Source: Endomychus coccineus | Lineage: Eukaryota; Arthropoda; Insecta; Coleoptera; Endomychidae | NCBI GenBank assembly: GCA_958510875.1 | Contig: OY294069.1 | Coordinates: 177,488,868 to 177,552,867, forward strand | Direction of reading: 5' to 3' | Length of the DNA: 64,000 bases | Part shown: piece after piece, positions 1 through 12,553 of the stretch | Layout of the letters: each line of letters begins with the position of its first letter | Position numbering within the stretch: position 1 is the stretch's first letter | The notes under the pieces: generated by a model | What the model saw: only the letters and a program-made list of their open reading frames with translations | Told to the model about the DNA's origin: nothing | The model's database searches: none | Made by a program: the position numbers and the translations under genes

Positions 1-870
1 GTATTTGTATTCTTGAACCATTTGGGGATGTATGTTACGTTTTCTTTGTATTCTGGTTCTTTATATGGTTTTATTATCTCCATCAAAAATTGCTTTGTCA
101 ATTTCATTAATCGAAATCATCTATTCTTTTCTAAATTACAGGAAAACACTACTTTCACCAAGAAAACTACGCCTATTATTTACAATTACAAACTTGTTGA
201 CACAGCCCTTGCTCGTTCCTATAGTTTCAGAGACTTGGGAGTTTTGTTTGACGTGAAATTGTCATTAGCGTCCCACATTAAATCAATTGTTTCTAGAGCT
301 TTCAGAACGCTGGGCTTTATCATCCGGAATTGCCGCCTATTCAACAATAGTGATTCAATAATAATATTATACAATTCATTTGTTCGTTGTAAGCTCGAAT
401 ATGCTTCAATTGAGGGGAACCGCCAGTATAAAATTTATATAAACAAAACAGAGCGCGTGAATCGGCGTTTCTGAAAATATTGAGCCTTCAAATCTGATGG
501 TGATTATCCAACTATTGAATTTTCATAGTATTTTATTCCCGTATGAGGTCATTCATAACCTGGTTGACTGTCCTGTGATTTTATCAAGGCTGAATTTACA
601 TCTGCTCGCATCTGTTCCACACATTTTATCTACCAGTCTGCAGAACAAATACGTTATTATTTTCCCCAATTTTCCAAAAGTGTAGATTCTACAAGATGAT
701 CGGACTTACTGTTGACATATTTTGTTGTAACCCTAATGACATTTGTATGTGTGTATATTAGTTAATTTTAATTCCTACTCTGTAATTAAATGATATGTAC
801 TCCTAAGCTCTCCAATGGATGTCTCCCGTTGAGCTAGTGTGATTAAATAAATGAATAAATAAATACATGT
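1..870 (+). pseudogene. 3' end of a Jockey-like non-LTR retrotransposon, decayed
   Basis: The + strand (13-474) reads as the last part of a reverse-transcriptase ORF. A DLGVLFD stretch is followed by KLSLASHIKSIVSRAFRTLG and then by IIRNCRLF and LEYAS, which is the typical order after the RT palm in Jockey/CR1-type elements. A second frame at 497-685 continues with FHSILFPYEV-like C-terminal sequence, so at least one frameshift and a stop separate the pieces. The element ends near 840-870 in a tail of repeated AATA/AAATA units, as Jockey-type 3' ends often do. The 5' part is outside the window or was never copied. Family assignment is from motif order only. Confidence 0.7.
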
Positions 871-1177
871 TCTAAATTATGAATAAAACTTCAGGCTTAC
901 TGTCAGTATTGCAACATTGTGACATAACGTAGGGGTCACCACCAGCAGTATAGCCTCTGGTGTATGACGTCACTATTGGCCTTGTGTTATAGAGTTTATT
1001 GCTTATACCATTCTTCATTTGGTACTATATATTTATCACAAGGATCAATATTATAAACATGCACACCCTTGCAATTACAATGAGAACTGTTGAATTGAAA
1101 TATGTCATTGAGAAACCCAATCTACTCAACATATGCATTTAAAATATAAATCCCTCTATAATTCCTTTGTGTTTCAG

Positions 1178-2502
1178 CTGCTTCATCTATATTCGCTTGT
1201 GGAATAGATTATGGATGGACTTCGCCGTATCTTCCCCAGTTGCTGAGCAATTCGTCCTCCATCCCTACAACCAGCAATGAAGGATCATGGAGCGCCATAT
1301 TTCCCCTCGTTTCATCCCCCGTGGGTGCCCTCTTCGCAGCTCTGTTAGTTGACAACGTTGGAAGAAAAAAGCTCATCTTACTCTCTGGAATACCAATGTC
1401 AATATTGTATGTAATCCTCGCTTTTGCTCCTACCATATGGACCATATCGGCAATCAGACTCTTAATCGGTTTTATAGATGGTGCATTATGGACAGTGGTG
1501 CCAACATACGTTGCCGAAATTAGCGAACCTGAACATAGAGGTTTCCTCACGTCCGCGATCGCCCTAATCAGTAACTTTGGTATACTCTTCATCAACACCA
1601 TAGGACCGTATACTTCTATATTCACGTCGTCTCTCATCGCTGCAACGATACCATTGATACAGAGTGCGATATTCCTGATGATGCCCGAAACGCCCTACTA
1701 TTACCTGAAGAAGTTCAGAATTCAGGATGCGGAAAAAAGTTTGAAGATTCTGCGTGGATCGGACGACGTCGAAAGCGAATTGCAAGTACTCAGTAAAGCC
1801 GTCAGGAGACAGGAAGGCACGGAAAAGGCGAAGCATACGGATCTCTTCACTGTTGCGAGTAATCGAAGAGCTGTGTTGATCTTCATTATTTCATGCATCG
1901 CTGTCGAATTCAGCGGCAAACCTCCCATAGTGTTTTACACCACGAAAATTTTCCAAGATGCCGGCAGCAGTTTGGACGCGAATGTCCTAACGATTATCTT
2001 CGGTGTTGTTGGAATAGTGGTATTTTTTCTGGTTATCTGTTTCATAGATAGATTTGGGAAGCGCCCAATGATCATCACCTCGACCGCGGGTTGTTCTTTG
2101 TCGATATTCCTGTTGGGTATTCATACATTACTACAGAAATTTCCAGATTTTTATCCGGATAATTTAGGTTGGATTCCGATTGTGGCGCTGGTGTCATATA
2201 ATGTGTTATACAGCGCTGGATTAGCTTTTATTCAAGTCATCGTCCTTGGGGAGTTATTCCCCACTAGTGTTAAGGGTAGTGCACTTGCTTTCGCTGAAAT
2301 ATTCTCAGCTATTGTAGCAGCGTCTTCGGGCAAACTGTTCCAAATAGTATCCGATGCTTATGGTATGTACCTGCCCTTCTTTTGTTATTCCATTAGTACT
2401 GCTTGCATGTGCATCTTGTTGATTAGAATGTTCCCCGAAACGAAAGGGAAGACGTTGGAAGAGATTCAGTTGTTTCTTATAGCGGAAACAAAAATGAATT
2501 AA
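1178..2502 (+). CDS. Tret1-like sugar transporter, gene A, main (3') coding exon
   Basis: Major facilitator superfamily sugar porter, close to insect facilitated trehalose transporters (Tret1-like); expected to move trehalose or hexoses across the plasma membrane. The exon opens after a pyrimidine-rich tract and AG at 1176-1177 in phase 1: a G from the upstream exon plus CT gives Ala, then ASSIFACGIDYGWTSPYLP of TM1. Signatures visible in order are DNVGRKK (loop 2-3), the TM4-region WTVVPTYVAEI, PETPYYYLKKFR after TM6, DRFGKR (loop 8-9) and the C-terminal PETKGKTLEEIQ. There are 440 complete codons before the stop, intact and without frameshift. AATAAA at 2625-2630 is a likely polyadenylation signal. 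The matching first exon was not found in 1-1177 and probably lies upstream of the window. The reading frame is solid; the exact substrate is inferred from the family. Confidence 0.93.
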
Positions 2503-2624
2503 CATGGTTGAAGGAACTTTGGATGACTTTCTGTAACAGGAGAGATACATGAAAGATGACTACATGCGGTATGATTATCAAGTTCACTCTTACAAATACC
2601 GAATGTTTGAAATATACTGATTTG

Positions 2625-2630
2625 AATAAA
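2625..2630 (+). promoter_or_regulatory. Polyadenylation signal of gene A
   Basis: Canonical AATAAA about 120 bp downstream of the gene A stop codon, with no other copy between the stop and this site. Strand and spacing fit the transporter transcript. Confidence 0.6.
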
Positions 2631-2739
2631 AACCGCAACACCCAGTCACCCACAATTACTTAGGCGATTTATTTGAGATATAACCAAGAAATTATTAGGT
2701 TTATTTATTCGGTGAGAGTAAGTCTGAATAGAACGATTG

Positions 2740-4020
2740 ATGTAGGCTGGGGTATCAATGACTACAAGTATCTTGTATGTAAAGCCGAAGATCTTTGAGG
2801 ATGTCTGGCGGATGGAGTATCTCAGACCTGTTCGATTGGAAAGAAATCAGGGGAACGTGTAGCTCTCCTGCGGCTCCCGGAAAATATTCGTTGATGGCTG
2901 CGGCTAACAAATGATCTCGCACTTTGGCGTCTACTCGTGAAGACAACGGCGTGGCAAACGTCGTAGACCTCAAAGGCTGGCAGTGGGTAGCTATGCGGGG
3001 ACTCTTCGGTGAAGAAGCCCTGTAGTATGCTGTCTTCCGGGAGGGTAGTTAGGACACAGGGTTCTCACCTAATGAACTCCCAGATTTCATGAACGCAGTG
3101 AGGGATGTTATCTCCACCCTAGTGTCCGTCACAAGTGATAGCCACTATCAAGCCTTGAGGTAGCCTCAACCCCTAGCATGAAGCCATCAGCTATTCATAG
3201 AAGGAGGAAGGCTATGATATAACTAACAGGAAGAAGGCATCCGACAAACCACGATTTAAGAGGCCTGGCTACGCAAAACCCAGGACTCAGGGCCACCTCT
3301 TGGGACATACTTGAGCGGGAAGAAGAGCCCAACGGGCTGAGACTGATAATCTGGCTGAACCGACACTTATCGACAACTTGCACTACCGGTTGTCCTCCAA
3401 AGTGGTCACCTATGAGAGTGTGGTGAGTTATCTCCAGCTTCACGCCCTACGAATCACCGGATGAGGATGAGATCTTCCCGGCCCTCTCGCAAGAGGGCTT
3501 CGAGCTTATCACCATCTTGATGCTCAGAATCTTCCAATTTTGCATCGCCTATGTCTTTGTACCAAGGCTTTGGTCAGTTTTTGAAGGTCACCTTCATTCC
3601 TAAGCCGGAAAATACTGACTCCACACAAGCCAAATGTCTCCTCCCTATCAGTTTCACGTTCTTTCTTTTGGAAACGTTGGTAAAGCTGATTGACAGATAA
3701 ACTAAGGATGGTGCATCTACGGATTTCCGCTCCATCGTCAACAGTATGCCTGACAAGTGAGCAAATCAGCTTAGTTGGTTACTCAGAATGAATGAACTCT
3801 CAGTCTCAGACAGTGAGCCTTGGGGGTATTGTCGGACATAGCAGGGGCGTTCGACAACATCTCCTTCGATTACATGTGCCTTGCTGCTGAGAGACACAGG
3901 ATCGATCATCCTTGGTTAGGGGGATCAGAACCATGCTCTCACAGATTCATGCCATTCGAGGGTGTCCTCAGGGCGCTATGAGGACCGCCCCCCACTAGGA
4001 CTGTGGTTCTGAGGGGGGAT
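2740..4020 (+). pseudogene. R1/LOA-like non-LTR reverse transcriptase, degenerate
   Basis: Several frames on the + strand together give a recognisable RT. Around 3432-3560 is SFTPYESPDEDEIFPALSQEG (frame broken later), matching the K-SPGPDGI-PALLQ region. At about 3579-3705 is VTFIPKPENTDSTQAK, then LLPISFTFFLLETLVKLIDR, matching the block VVFIPKPGK...RPISLTSFLLKT. Near 3830-3880 is AGAFDNISF (motif A), and near 3955-3980 RGCPQGAM (motif B). Stops and frameshifts lie between the blocks, so it is dead. The sequence from 2740 to 3430 is probably the upstream part of the same element but carries no motif I can name. Confidence 0.7.
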
Positions 4021-4237
4021 CCTCCGACTGAAGCGTGATGCGATTCATAACCCAGAGGACAGACTGGAAGTAGGAGTCCGAAACAGTCCACGACTGTTTC
4101 AATCACATTCAATTGTTCTTCGCGAGTACACTGTATTTTAGAAAGATGATACAAATTCATATTACAGCAAAATTAACATCTCCTTTTCTTAGTTTACAAA
4201 CATAATATATTACTTATAATAGTTCATCTTCTCTCTT

Positions 4238-4781
4238 AGATGACCCAGTGGCGTGACTAGGTAAAGTTGCGCCCGTGGCCCCCTTTGGAAATTCGTACCC
4301 AAATTTATTTGTTTCTCGCTTTACATAAGCGAGATATAGCTAATTTGTACTATATAATGAATCATTTGAAGTGATTGGTTAAAATTACTTGTTAATGTAA
4401 ATAAATGTGAAAGCAAAAAACACAACAACAATTATTTATTTATTGAACTTGAGTAACATGCTCGTTATATATGCACCTTTCTCGTCTTCGTTGATGCAAA
4501 AGTATCAATTAGACGGTTGAAATCTGCCTTCTCAACCTCTTCCCGTACGACGCTCAGCAAAGCAAGCTCGCTAAACCGATCTTGACCCACGGAGGCTCGA
4601 AGATAATTTAGAATCAATTTTAATCTACTGCTGAGCAGCATTCGGAAGTCCAAAATTTTTTCATACAGCTGCTGACCATCCACATCGCAGTTGTGGAGAT
4701 GTTAACAGTTTTGATTTAATTTAACGGAAGTGCCAAGCGGCGCCCTGTCTGCTATACCCTAGATACGCCTCTGAGACGTCC
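4238..4781 (-). mobile_element. hAT-superfamily transposon remnant with terminal inverted repeats
   Basis: Left end CAGTGGCGTGACTAGG begins at 4246; the right end is the inverted form CAGAGGCGTATCTAGG ending at 4773. The flanking octamers AGATGACC (4238-4245) and AGACGTCC (4774-4781) agree at 6 of 8 positions, as expected for an old 8-bp hAT target duplication. Inside, on the - strand (4683-4465), is a 72-codon piece with RLKLILNYLRASVGQDRFSELALLSV, the conserved C-terminal dimerisation region of ZMYM1-like hAT transposases. The rest of the transposase is missing, so this is an internally deleted copy of about 528 bp. It sits between gene A and the first alternative exon. Confidence 0.8.
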
Positions 4782-5324
4782 ACTTCCTTTCACAAACAAC
4801 TAACTCAATCTTATCTACCTGGAACTGAACGAGCTGTACTTATATCAGGAATAGGAATGAGAATTTTGAACCTATGGATCTGGAATAGTGGATCACCTTG
4901 TAGATAACGAGATAGTGAAACGCCCTAAGTTATGCATAGACCTTGTTCAATTTCGCATCATTTCCATAATCGTAGCTTGAACGACATCACATCGAGGAAC
5001 TACTCTGCAGAAAGTTATAAGTTAACAACCCCTAACTAAATTAGTTTCTGGAAATCATTGAGTTTTAATTATGCTAATCGGTCTTGTCTTCTAGAAAACA
5101 CCACATGGCAATGTTTGGTGGTGTTATCTTTCAAGACAGGTAAGAATATTTGAGCGGTACATGAGATGGAGAAATTTCTCATCGCCAATATCGAAATCAT
5201 TGCCCTTTAGTTCACTTTCAAGACTGAGCGGACGGTCGCCAACACGCCAACAGCGGTTGTCTTCGAGAGATAAGCTGTTTACTTTGTTCGCATAAAGGTG
5301 AAACGTTCGAAGTGCCGTTTGAAA

Positions 5325-5379
5325 ATGTGTAAAAGGGAATGGTCGGGGACGTTTTTCCAATACGTGGCCTCTCTAGCAG
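5325..5379 (+). CDS. Tret1-like first coding exon 1 (MCKREW... variant)
   Basis: A short exon: ATG at 5325, 18 codons giving MCKREWSGTFFQYVASLA, then one base and a GTATGT donor at 5380. The phase (one base carried over) matches the acceptors of both transporter main exons, so splicing to 27505 gives ...VASLA-A-ASSVIVCGLSYGW, the normal start of TM1 in Tret1-like proteins. It resembles the three other first exons in sequence and phase. The bases before the ATG (GTTCGAAGTGCCGT) also resemble those before the 22.7-kb exon. It lies downstream of gene A, so its partner should be gene B (22.1 kb away) unless a main exon of its own has been lost. No transcript evidence is available here. Confidence 0.75.
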
Positions 5380-5523
5380 GTATGTTATCTATGTATTTAA
5401 CTAAAACAATAACTGAATAAATTGAATTGATGGAGCCGTTACTCGAATCAAATTCTTGTCAAATTACTAAATAAACAATTATAGTTGATGAATGTTCACA
5501 AATTATATGTACATCCTTTGAAA

Positions 5524-5605
5524 ATAAGTTACATTAACACGTATGGTAAATATATTTCCATCTTCAAGTACGTTTCGGTCTCACGACCATCATCAGAAGA
5601 CGTAT
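5524..5605. repeat. Penelope-like element terminal fragment
   Basis: Contains GTTACATTAACAC, then ACGTTTCGGTCTCACGACC and ATCATCAGAAGAC. The same block occurs at 43440-43530 and in both inverted arms of the PLE at 50364-52103. No coding sequence is attached. It is a detached piece of a PLE terminal repeat. Confidence 0.7.
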
Positions 5606-7855
5606 GAGAACTAATTTACATAAACTAAATTGCGAGATTGCTTAAACTAATTGCACAGAGCACTGAGCATCTTTATCTCATTAAATACTATTTGGGGATA
5701 ATAATGTAAGCATGGGGTTACCCTACGCTGGAGATATATCGGAATTTACTAAATTGCTTTTTCGTTTATACATTTCTATCCCTTCTAAATCACCTAGATA
5801 TTATCTGTACTGTGTTTTGAAAGTGGTAAACTAATAAGGAACATTTTGCCCATATAAAGAAAAATTACCGGTATCACCAACGTGCCTAATTATTTTTTCG
5901 TGGTCCCTGAGTAGTATTTTATGATCATAAAATCAAAACCGATAACAGCTTTCCGGAAAACTCCAGAAAATAAAATTCTACGAGACAAGCTTTGATTATT
6001 TTGTTTTTCGGAAAATTGTAGCTAGTTTTATTGGAATAATAAGGTACCGTGATGGTCCTCCGAAAAACTCCGAAAAATGGAAAGTTGATTTTACTTAATT
6101 TTTTTTTTTCAAAAAAATGTGTTGTTTAAGATCCATATAATAATGATGATATTACTCAGTTATATATAAATAGTTTCTTCTTTCATATTATCAAAATCAA
6201 CTTTTCATGAGAAAAAAATCTTGAGTCTTATATGAACCACAAGCCCGCGAGCTGTTCGTTTTTTTTTTCGAATGCACATATAAACTAATTTAATTTACAT
6301 AATTTTATTGACAGTTACTGAGATTTGATACGAATCGATATTCCATAGAGTCCAAGTGTTGTATAAATTAGAATAGAAAAAAGGACGTGATCTTACAGCC
6401 GCATCTCAGATACTATTGCCAGCATGCCAGTTCCTTTCCCTCTACACTCAAAGACTGGTGCTGTGTTCTCCATATGCTTTAACGTATCTACGTCGTAGAG
6501 ATCTTGCATATAAGATCTCTATGGTGCACGTACGCCACATCATCATTGATGCTTCAAAAACATCTGCTCTTTTTTTATCTGATTTCAAAGAGCTACTGTA
6601 CATATCATAAAAGAAACTCATTTCGAATTTTTTATCGTACTGATTGTCTAAAATTTTTCAGAAAACAGGATAACAATTAAAGATCGTCGTGTAAATATGT
6701 CAAATTTCAATATTTCGGAGTTTTCTATAACCACAAAATAATACTCAGCGACCACAAAAACCTATAATTTGTTAGACGACGACCGAGACAGGAATATAAA
6801 GGAAAACGACGCAATTTTCCAGAATTTTCCTTCTATTAGTGGGAATTGTACCGAGACACATCACGGCATTTTATTATTTCAATACCACAGTTCGAGAAAA
6901 AGTCTTGGTAAAATTTGGTAAAATTTTCCGGGTTTTCAAGCAAACGGGCCGGATTTTCCATTTCCTGTTTTCAGATTCAGGTTCAGCTGACCTAAAAATC
7001 ACCTGATACCAAATTTCAGAAACTTTGGAGAAAATGAAAATGGGTTTCATTGTTTATTAATAGAAATAATCACGAGCCCCCTTTTCAATTTCTGACTAAC
7101 GATGTGTAAGCTATCCTGAGTTTTACATTTTCGTGAGTTCTAAAAAATTTTAGATATTTTTCACACTTTTGACTGGACTAAATGTTTGAATGAATGGATA
7201 CAAATGATCGGAAAACACTTTGTTGCGTTCCAACAAAACAACAACAAACAGGTCAATAGGTTCTGTTTCAAAATCTATCGCAATATTCCTGATTTTCAAT
7301 ATATTTAATATGTTGAAATGTATCCACAATTATTCATCAAACTTCTGCGATATTTCTATATTGGCAATTGACTTATTAACCTGAACATATCAAACATGGT
7401 AATATATCAAAGGTCACCTTTGATTACAAAGCTAATTCTTACAACACAACTTTTTTTTTATTTCACGATTCATATTAAACTTCAATAATTCCATGTCATT
7501 TTCGAAAATTGTATTAACATAATATTTCCATATTTAAGATACAATAAGCTGTAATTGTATTGACTGGTTTTACCTGGTATTAGGTTCTAGTTAACTATTA
7601 ATATGAAGGTGAAATTTAATCACTACCTTGTTTATGATAATTATTGTCACTATATGATATGCACTCATCACAAAAAATAAAATTTTGACTCTCTGGCCTC
7701 TACACGTTCTTGTGCAAATAATTTTTTTGAAATCTGATGTTAACTACGAGGAGAGGAGAATCCATGACCTTAAATCAATCCAGGTATCGCGGGTCAACAT
7801 ATTGATAATAATAACACACAAGTTGAAATCTGATTCACCTTGATAAAACAAAATA
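5606..7855. other. Gene-free, repeat-derived intron DNA
   Basis: No credible exon was seen in this stretch. It contains AT-rich sequence and blocks with TTTTCCGGAAAACTCC-like motifs near 5955 and 6065. An inverted GGTCGCTGA motif at 6745-6753 links it to the foldback families elsewhere in the window. Partly inverted sequence is shared between about 6030-6060 and 6850-6895, but I could not resolve a single element. If the first exon at 5325 belongs to gene B, this is intron. Confidence 0.5.
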
Positions 7856-7859
7856 TAAT

Positions 7860-8232
7860 GGAAGTTCTATTGAGGACACCGACGGGACTCCTGATTGAAC
7901 CAGATCCAAACTGTTGCATTCCTCGTGCTACAGCAAAATCTGTACTTCAAAAATGGCTCGAGACACAGCACCATGCCTACTGGAGGGAACTGCCCCGTAT
8001 GCCGCACTCCAAGCGACTGATGGGAGTAGCAACGAGTGAAGAATCTACTGACATTCAGCAGACAAGAAATACGGAATCTTGTTGCATTCCTTACCGGACA
8101 CGCCCCAATCGATAAACATCTCTGCACGATGGGTTTGGAAGATCAGTCCACATGCAGGGTTTGCGGCGTGGAAGAAGAGACACCCATGAATATGATGTCA
8201 GTGCACGGCATATGCAATTGGGCGTCGTGATA
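7860..8232 (+). pseudogene. Non-LTR retrotransposon RNase H region, fragment
   Basis: One + frame (7860-8035) gives TAKSVLQKWLETQHHAYW, and an overlapping frame (8036-8230) gives LLTFSRQEIRNLVAFLTGH followed by CRVCGVEEETP. This order, a WL...W linker, then L-TGH, then a CxxC...E-ETP zinc-knuckle-like end, is the C-terminus of R1/LOA-type retrotransposon polyproteins after the RNase H domain. A frameshift near 8035 and the loss of the terminal H-x-L-ECP block show decay. Confidence 0.7.
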
Positions 8233-8864
8233 CTTTTCAGATTCATTTTTTTTTATGTGAATGTCACCTGAAATTGTCTAGGAACAATAAAATTTCACCC
8301 CTTCTTCGGTCGAAATCTTGTAACCATTCTTTTATTATATCACATGTCATTATTCTTGAAGGCTCTTGGTCTGGCTGCTCTACCTATCGGCAGAAGACAA
8401 TTTCATACCAATGCATTTTTTCTTATTGCAAAGTCAGAGTCTTGTTTGGCAAAGCTCTATAAGAAGGCCTGCCTCATCTGCATTATAGATGTACATTTTT
8501 GTAGTCCAATTTTGAATCAAATAGAGAATCAGAAGTTTATAATATATCGATTTCAATCCATGTGTATAAACATTGTGACGTCGACTATGATAAAAGTAAA
8601 TAATCTTATCGATTGCGAAATAATCGATAATTCTGTATTCATAATATATCCCAAATCGTTCGAACTCTTTCAGCTGTTTCTAGATAAACATATGCATATC
8701 ATGGTATGCAGAACGCCGATGTAGTGATTTATTAATGATTATATGTATTCACATGGTTGCATACCATAGCAAAAGGAGAAGTAAGTCTAACCAATACGCC
8801 AATACGTTAACCCATCGATCGCGGGCTACCCCTCGCAAAGGCGATTCTAGTAAAATTCTCATAA

Positions 8865-8959
8865 TAAACACAAATAGCGACATTGAAGTGAAAGCTTCAC
8901 TTAGTTCTACCTATCTGTGTGAATCTTCTTTCTACATTATGAAGTTAATAAAGAACTAA
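8865..8959 (+). pseudogene. hAT transposase C-terminal scrap
   Basis: The frame ending at 8957 contains SDIEVKASLSSTYLCESSFYIMKLIKN, which resembles the hAT C-terminal signature TFLCEQ-FS-MK-IKNK. Only about 30 codons are recognisable. The ORF upstream of it (8344-8724) has no resemblance I can name. Confidence 0.5.
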
Positions 8960-9589
8960 TATCGCAATCGACTCAGAAGAATATTTGGATCATTATTGTG
9001 TCCGAATGACTGCTTCAAACAAAACTACAAGCACTAAAAAATATAAAACTATACCAAAGTGATATTTTCCTTTGCCTTTCAAAACACCCTTTGAATAATA
9101 ATTATCCCAATGCAGAATTTACATTTACTCTGTTTCCCGAGATCTACATATTTAGGAATTTCCGATGACTCCTTACTCGTAATTGTAATGTCATTAACCC
9201 TATTGTGCTTTAGTTTCCATTTATACTTGAACTGTCTATTGTTAATTCCATAATTCTGTATTTGTTTGATAATGGCACTTTGTGGTTGAAACTATAGTTT
9301 TCATGTTATTATTAAGAGTGGTATAAAAACTAAGTAGTTCTCAATTTTAATCATAATTTCATTGAATTATTTTAAAGTAACGGCTCTAATTTGATTAGTT
9401 GACCGCGTTCCGTTTTTCGTTATTAGTTAGAAATTAGCTTATTTATCAAAGATTTGTCGTAATCATCATCCGTCGCTATTTGCTACAGTTTCTCAATTTC
9501 TTTGTTGTACTTTTTTTTTGCCCAAAGCAGCGTTTAATAAGAATCTATGAACAAGACTATTGACTATTTTATAATTAATTCGCGTACAT

Positions 9590-9785
9590 GACTCCGCTGG
9601 AATAAACCTAATCGTTTGAAAAGGTTTTCTGTACATGTCAAATTCCAGATGATAACCATCTTTGATTATTGCTTTCTAATTCATAATTGTGAAAATATCA
9701 TCGACATATCTGTGTCAAACTTTTGAGAACTGATTTATTTTTGATTTTAAGGAGGCTTCAAGTTCGCTTTGAAAAATGTTAGCCA
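9590..9785 (-). pseudogene. Old Penelope-like reverse transcriptase fragment
   Basis: Read on the - strand in shifting frames, this gives RYVDDIFTI-like sequence (CAGATATGTCGATGATATTT), followed after about 70 bp by LEFDMYRKPFQT. That is the PLE RT catalytic motif and the LEF-IYRKPT-TD block. Stops and frameshifts make it non-functional. It is distinct from, and older than, the PLE at 50.8 kb. Confidence 0.6.
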
Positions 9786-10699
9786 GACGCAGAAATTATA
9801 TTTCGTCATAGATTTGCACATACTATGAAGTATATTCATTTTTTATTAACTTGAAGTTGCAGATAATTCAACTATAATAGCTGATGAAAGGGATGGCAGT
9901 GTCGCCCTATATTATCTGAACAAGAGTTCCTTCTTTGGTTTGCAAGGAACGCCAAGACTTTCAGTTAACAGGTTCGGTGCTGGGTTATGGTTGAAGTTTC
10001 GTATAGAATATAGACATAGGGGAAGATGGTTGAAATCACAATACTGGGTACGAAATGTGATGTATGATTTCAATGTTCATTCACTACATGGTACTTTCTA
10101 ATACTAACTTGGACTGACTAAGAACTAACTTAGCTAGATGAACTTACTGAACTTACTTCTTACTATCAACTAATGTACTCAAATATGATGATGAATATGT
10201 TCGGGATATCACACAACCAAAGGCGCATGATGAGGTTCTTCCATTGGTAGAGGAACGTTAATTTATAAGTTCAAAAATGGTGGAAAATGAGTATTTCATT
10301 TCAATCTGCAGCATCAACTGATTCTACTAGAATATGCTTCATACTCGAGAAACTAATAGAAACTTTTCTTTACTTTTGTCAGTAATTGGAAATGAGCTTT
10401 GTACGTTAACTCTGGAATTGGAACATTGAGTTATCAAAAGTTGTATACAATGTGAAAATAACTTTTTAATTTAAAACTTATCTCCTTCAATGCTGTAATG
10501 TTTTATGTTTTTGTTGACTCTATGAACGGATTGAAAATAGTCAAACTACGTAATAGAACAAGAGCACCGCTTTCCTAATTTAACAAACTATATAATCCGT
10601 TTCACTACATATTATTTACACTCGGTAAACTCCAAAACTTATTCCACTCTACTGCATTCAGATTAATCCAGAAGTTTGATTGAATTTCAAGAAGCTTTA

Positions 10700-11935
10700 T
10701 AGAAATAGTCAATATGCTCTTAAAATTAATGCTAAAAAAAGTGTGCCAACGCTGTTTAATCTTGAATACCAAAGATTGAGGAGACTCCAAAGCTCGGATT
10801 AGTAGAGAAAGGAGAATGCAAATTCTGCAAAGATTAAGACAAATCCCATTCTCTCAGAATCCACTGGCCTGCAAAACACATGGGCCCGAACCCTGGGAGC
10901 ACACCAAATAGAAGAGGCAGCCTCATTCAACCTGCAGCCATCCAACAATGATGAGTTGACTATAGAAAGATTGCTTTCCAGTGGTTTTTTGATACATATC
11001 CATATAATTAGAACATCAATGTGTTACAATTTCGATTACTCAGCGATTATTTTCGATACGAATGACCTTATAAAAAGAAAGTAAAGTAATATTAATCATT
11101 ATACATCCTATATCTGAAATACAGGGTACACCTCAATACAGATAAGTAAGAACGTAGGAGGGGATGACTACAATCATTTGAAAGGTGAGGATACTTTACA
11201 TAATAATAAACTATTTTATCATTTTAGTTTATATATGTCCGAAAGTACCTACAATTTGGTGAAAAACATATCGTTTACCGGTGTATTAGAAGATGTTTAA
11301 GGTGATACAATCATATTGCCTTACAATATTTAAACATACGTATTATAATATCATTAAATAACCAGTTGAGTCTAAAAATAAACACTTCACGTGCGAAATA
11401 AAATTAAAAAGAGCTAACTATGCTCTGTATTTATCTTGATCATTATGTAATTATGCCCCAGCTGAGCTCAATAATATATTCTAAGGATCAAATGCATTAC
11501 GTAAATATTGAATTACTGGCAATGATGAAAATAAGAAAATGCTGCTTCGGTAATTATTTGAAACCAGGGCATTCTCAATAATTTAGCAATTAACCAGGTT
11601 CATCGTTCTCCGTACATGTGATTTCTACTTCAAGACAAAGGATTTCTTATAACTCTTTATTAAATTATGAAATATCAATATCAATAACGATAGCCTATTT
11701 CGGAGAATGAAATACCGAAAACATAAATATTGGGTGCAATTATTTTTGATACATCTTACTAACTCGAATGGTAACCAATAATTGCAGTTTTTTATTGAAT
11801 GATTCAATCCCTCGGCTCTTTTCTTCACCTATTATCCTATATATCCTTTTGTGGATGATTTAAAATCAAAATATTACCAATCGATCCATAGTTCACTAAC
11901 CAAATGAAATAAACATTAGAGTATCATCATAAATT
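10700..11935. other. No gene identified
   Basis: Open frames here are short and resemble no family I can name. A moderately GC-richer stretch at 10790-10985 may be retrotransposon-derived, but no motif supports that. If the upstream first exons are used, this is intron of gene B. Confidence 0.4.
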
Positions 11936-11939
11936 GTAT

Positions 11940-12065
11940 CACAGTTATGTTCCTTGCAGACCAACCCCTAACATAGTCATCCACAAATTTTGCAGCTAAC
12001 CTAACCGTTTTACCAATATACACACTTCACCGCAAGAGCATAGAATTCTATAAACACTTTCTGAA
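11940..12065 (-). pseudogene. PLE GIY-YIG endonuclease scrap
   Basis: The - strand reads CSCGEV, then after a one-base shift VYIGKTVRL, matching the start of the PLE GIY-YIG domain (C-CG-VYIGQTGR). About 30 further codons follow without a recognisable catalytic core. It is too short and broken to be functional. Confidence 0.5.
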
Positions 12066-12553
12066 TGTGCGGAAATAATGATATTCAATTTTTCGTTATC
12101 AGATAATTAGATTGCGTAGTCCATTATTCTTTTATTTCAACGTTCAATGAAATGTTCTTTACACGTGCGTTAATGACTATTCTCTATCAGCCCGAAGTTT
12201 ATTCGTTATCCCTTTAACGTTTTAACTTTAGCGTTTAACATTTAGTTCTTCATAATTTTTCGAATAATTTTACAACTGACGAGTGTTAATGTGAATCGAA
12301 CAGTTTTAAACATTATTTCGTGTGTTTATATTATGAATTAATTGTTTGGAAATTGATATAAACACGAAAAAATAATACATAATACTAGTGCAATGTAATT
12401 TAAAATTTATTGACGCAAATCCAGACGTTTTTCCCGGCTCAGCTTAGTATCAAGGTCAGCCACTTGAAGGTCTGCAATTATAATCTTCACCATATGAATT
12501 ATAGTTTATTTCTTCCAAATGAGGTGAAAAAGTTACTAGTGTACTGTTCAGAA

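Noticed and set aside
1209..1928. Three - strand open frames opposite transporter gene A
   Set aside because: Shadows of the strongly supported + strand exon; no motif of their own. The same applies to the frames opposite and beside gene B at 27,473-28,819.
8344..8724. 126-codon + strand open frame
   Set aside because: No recognised similarity, start context or splice sites; it sits among retrotransposon and hAT scraps, so I do not call it a gene.
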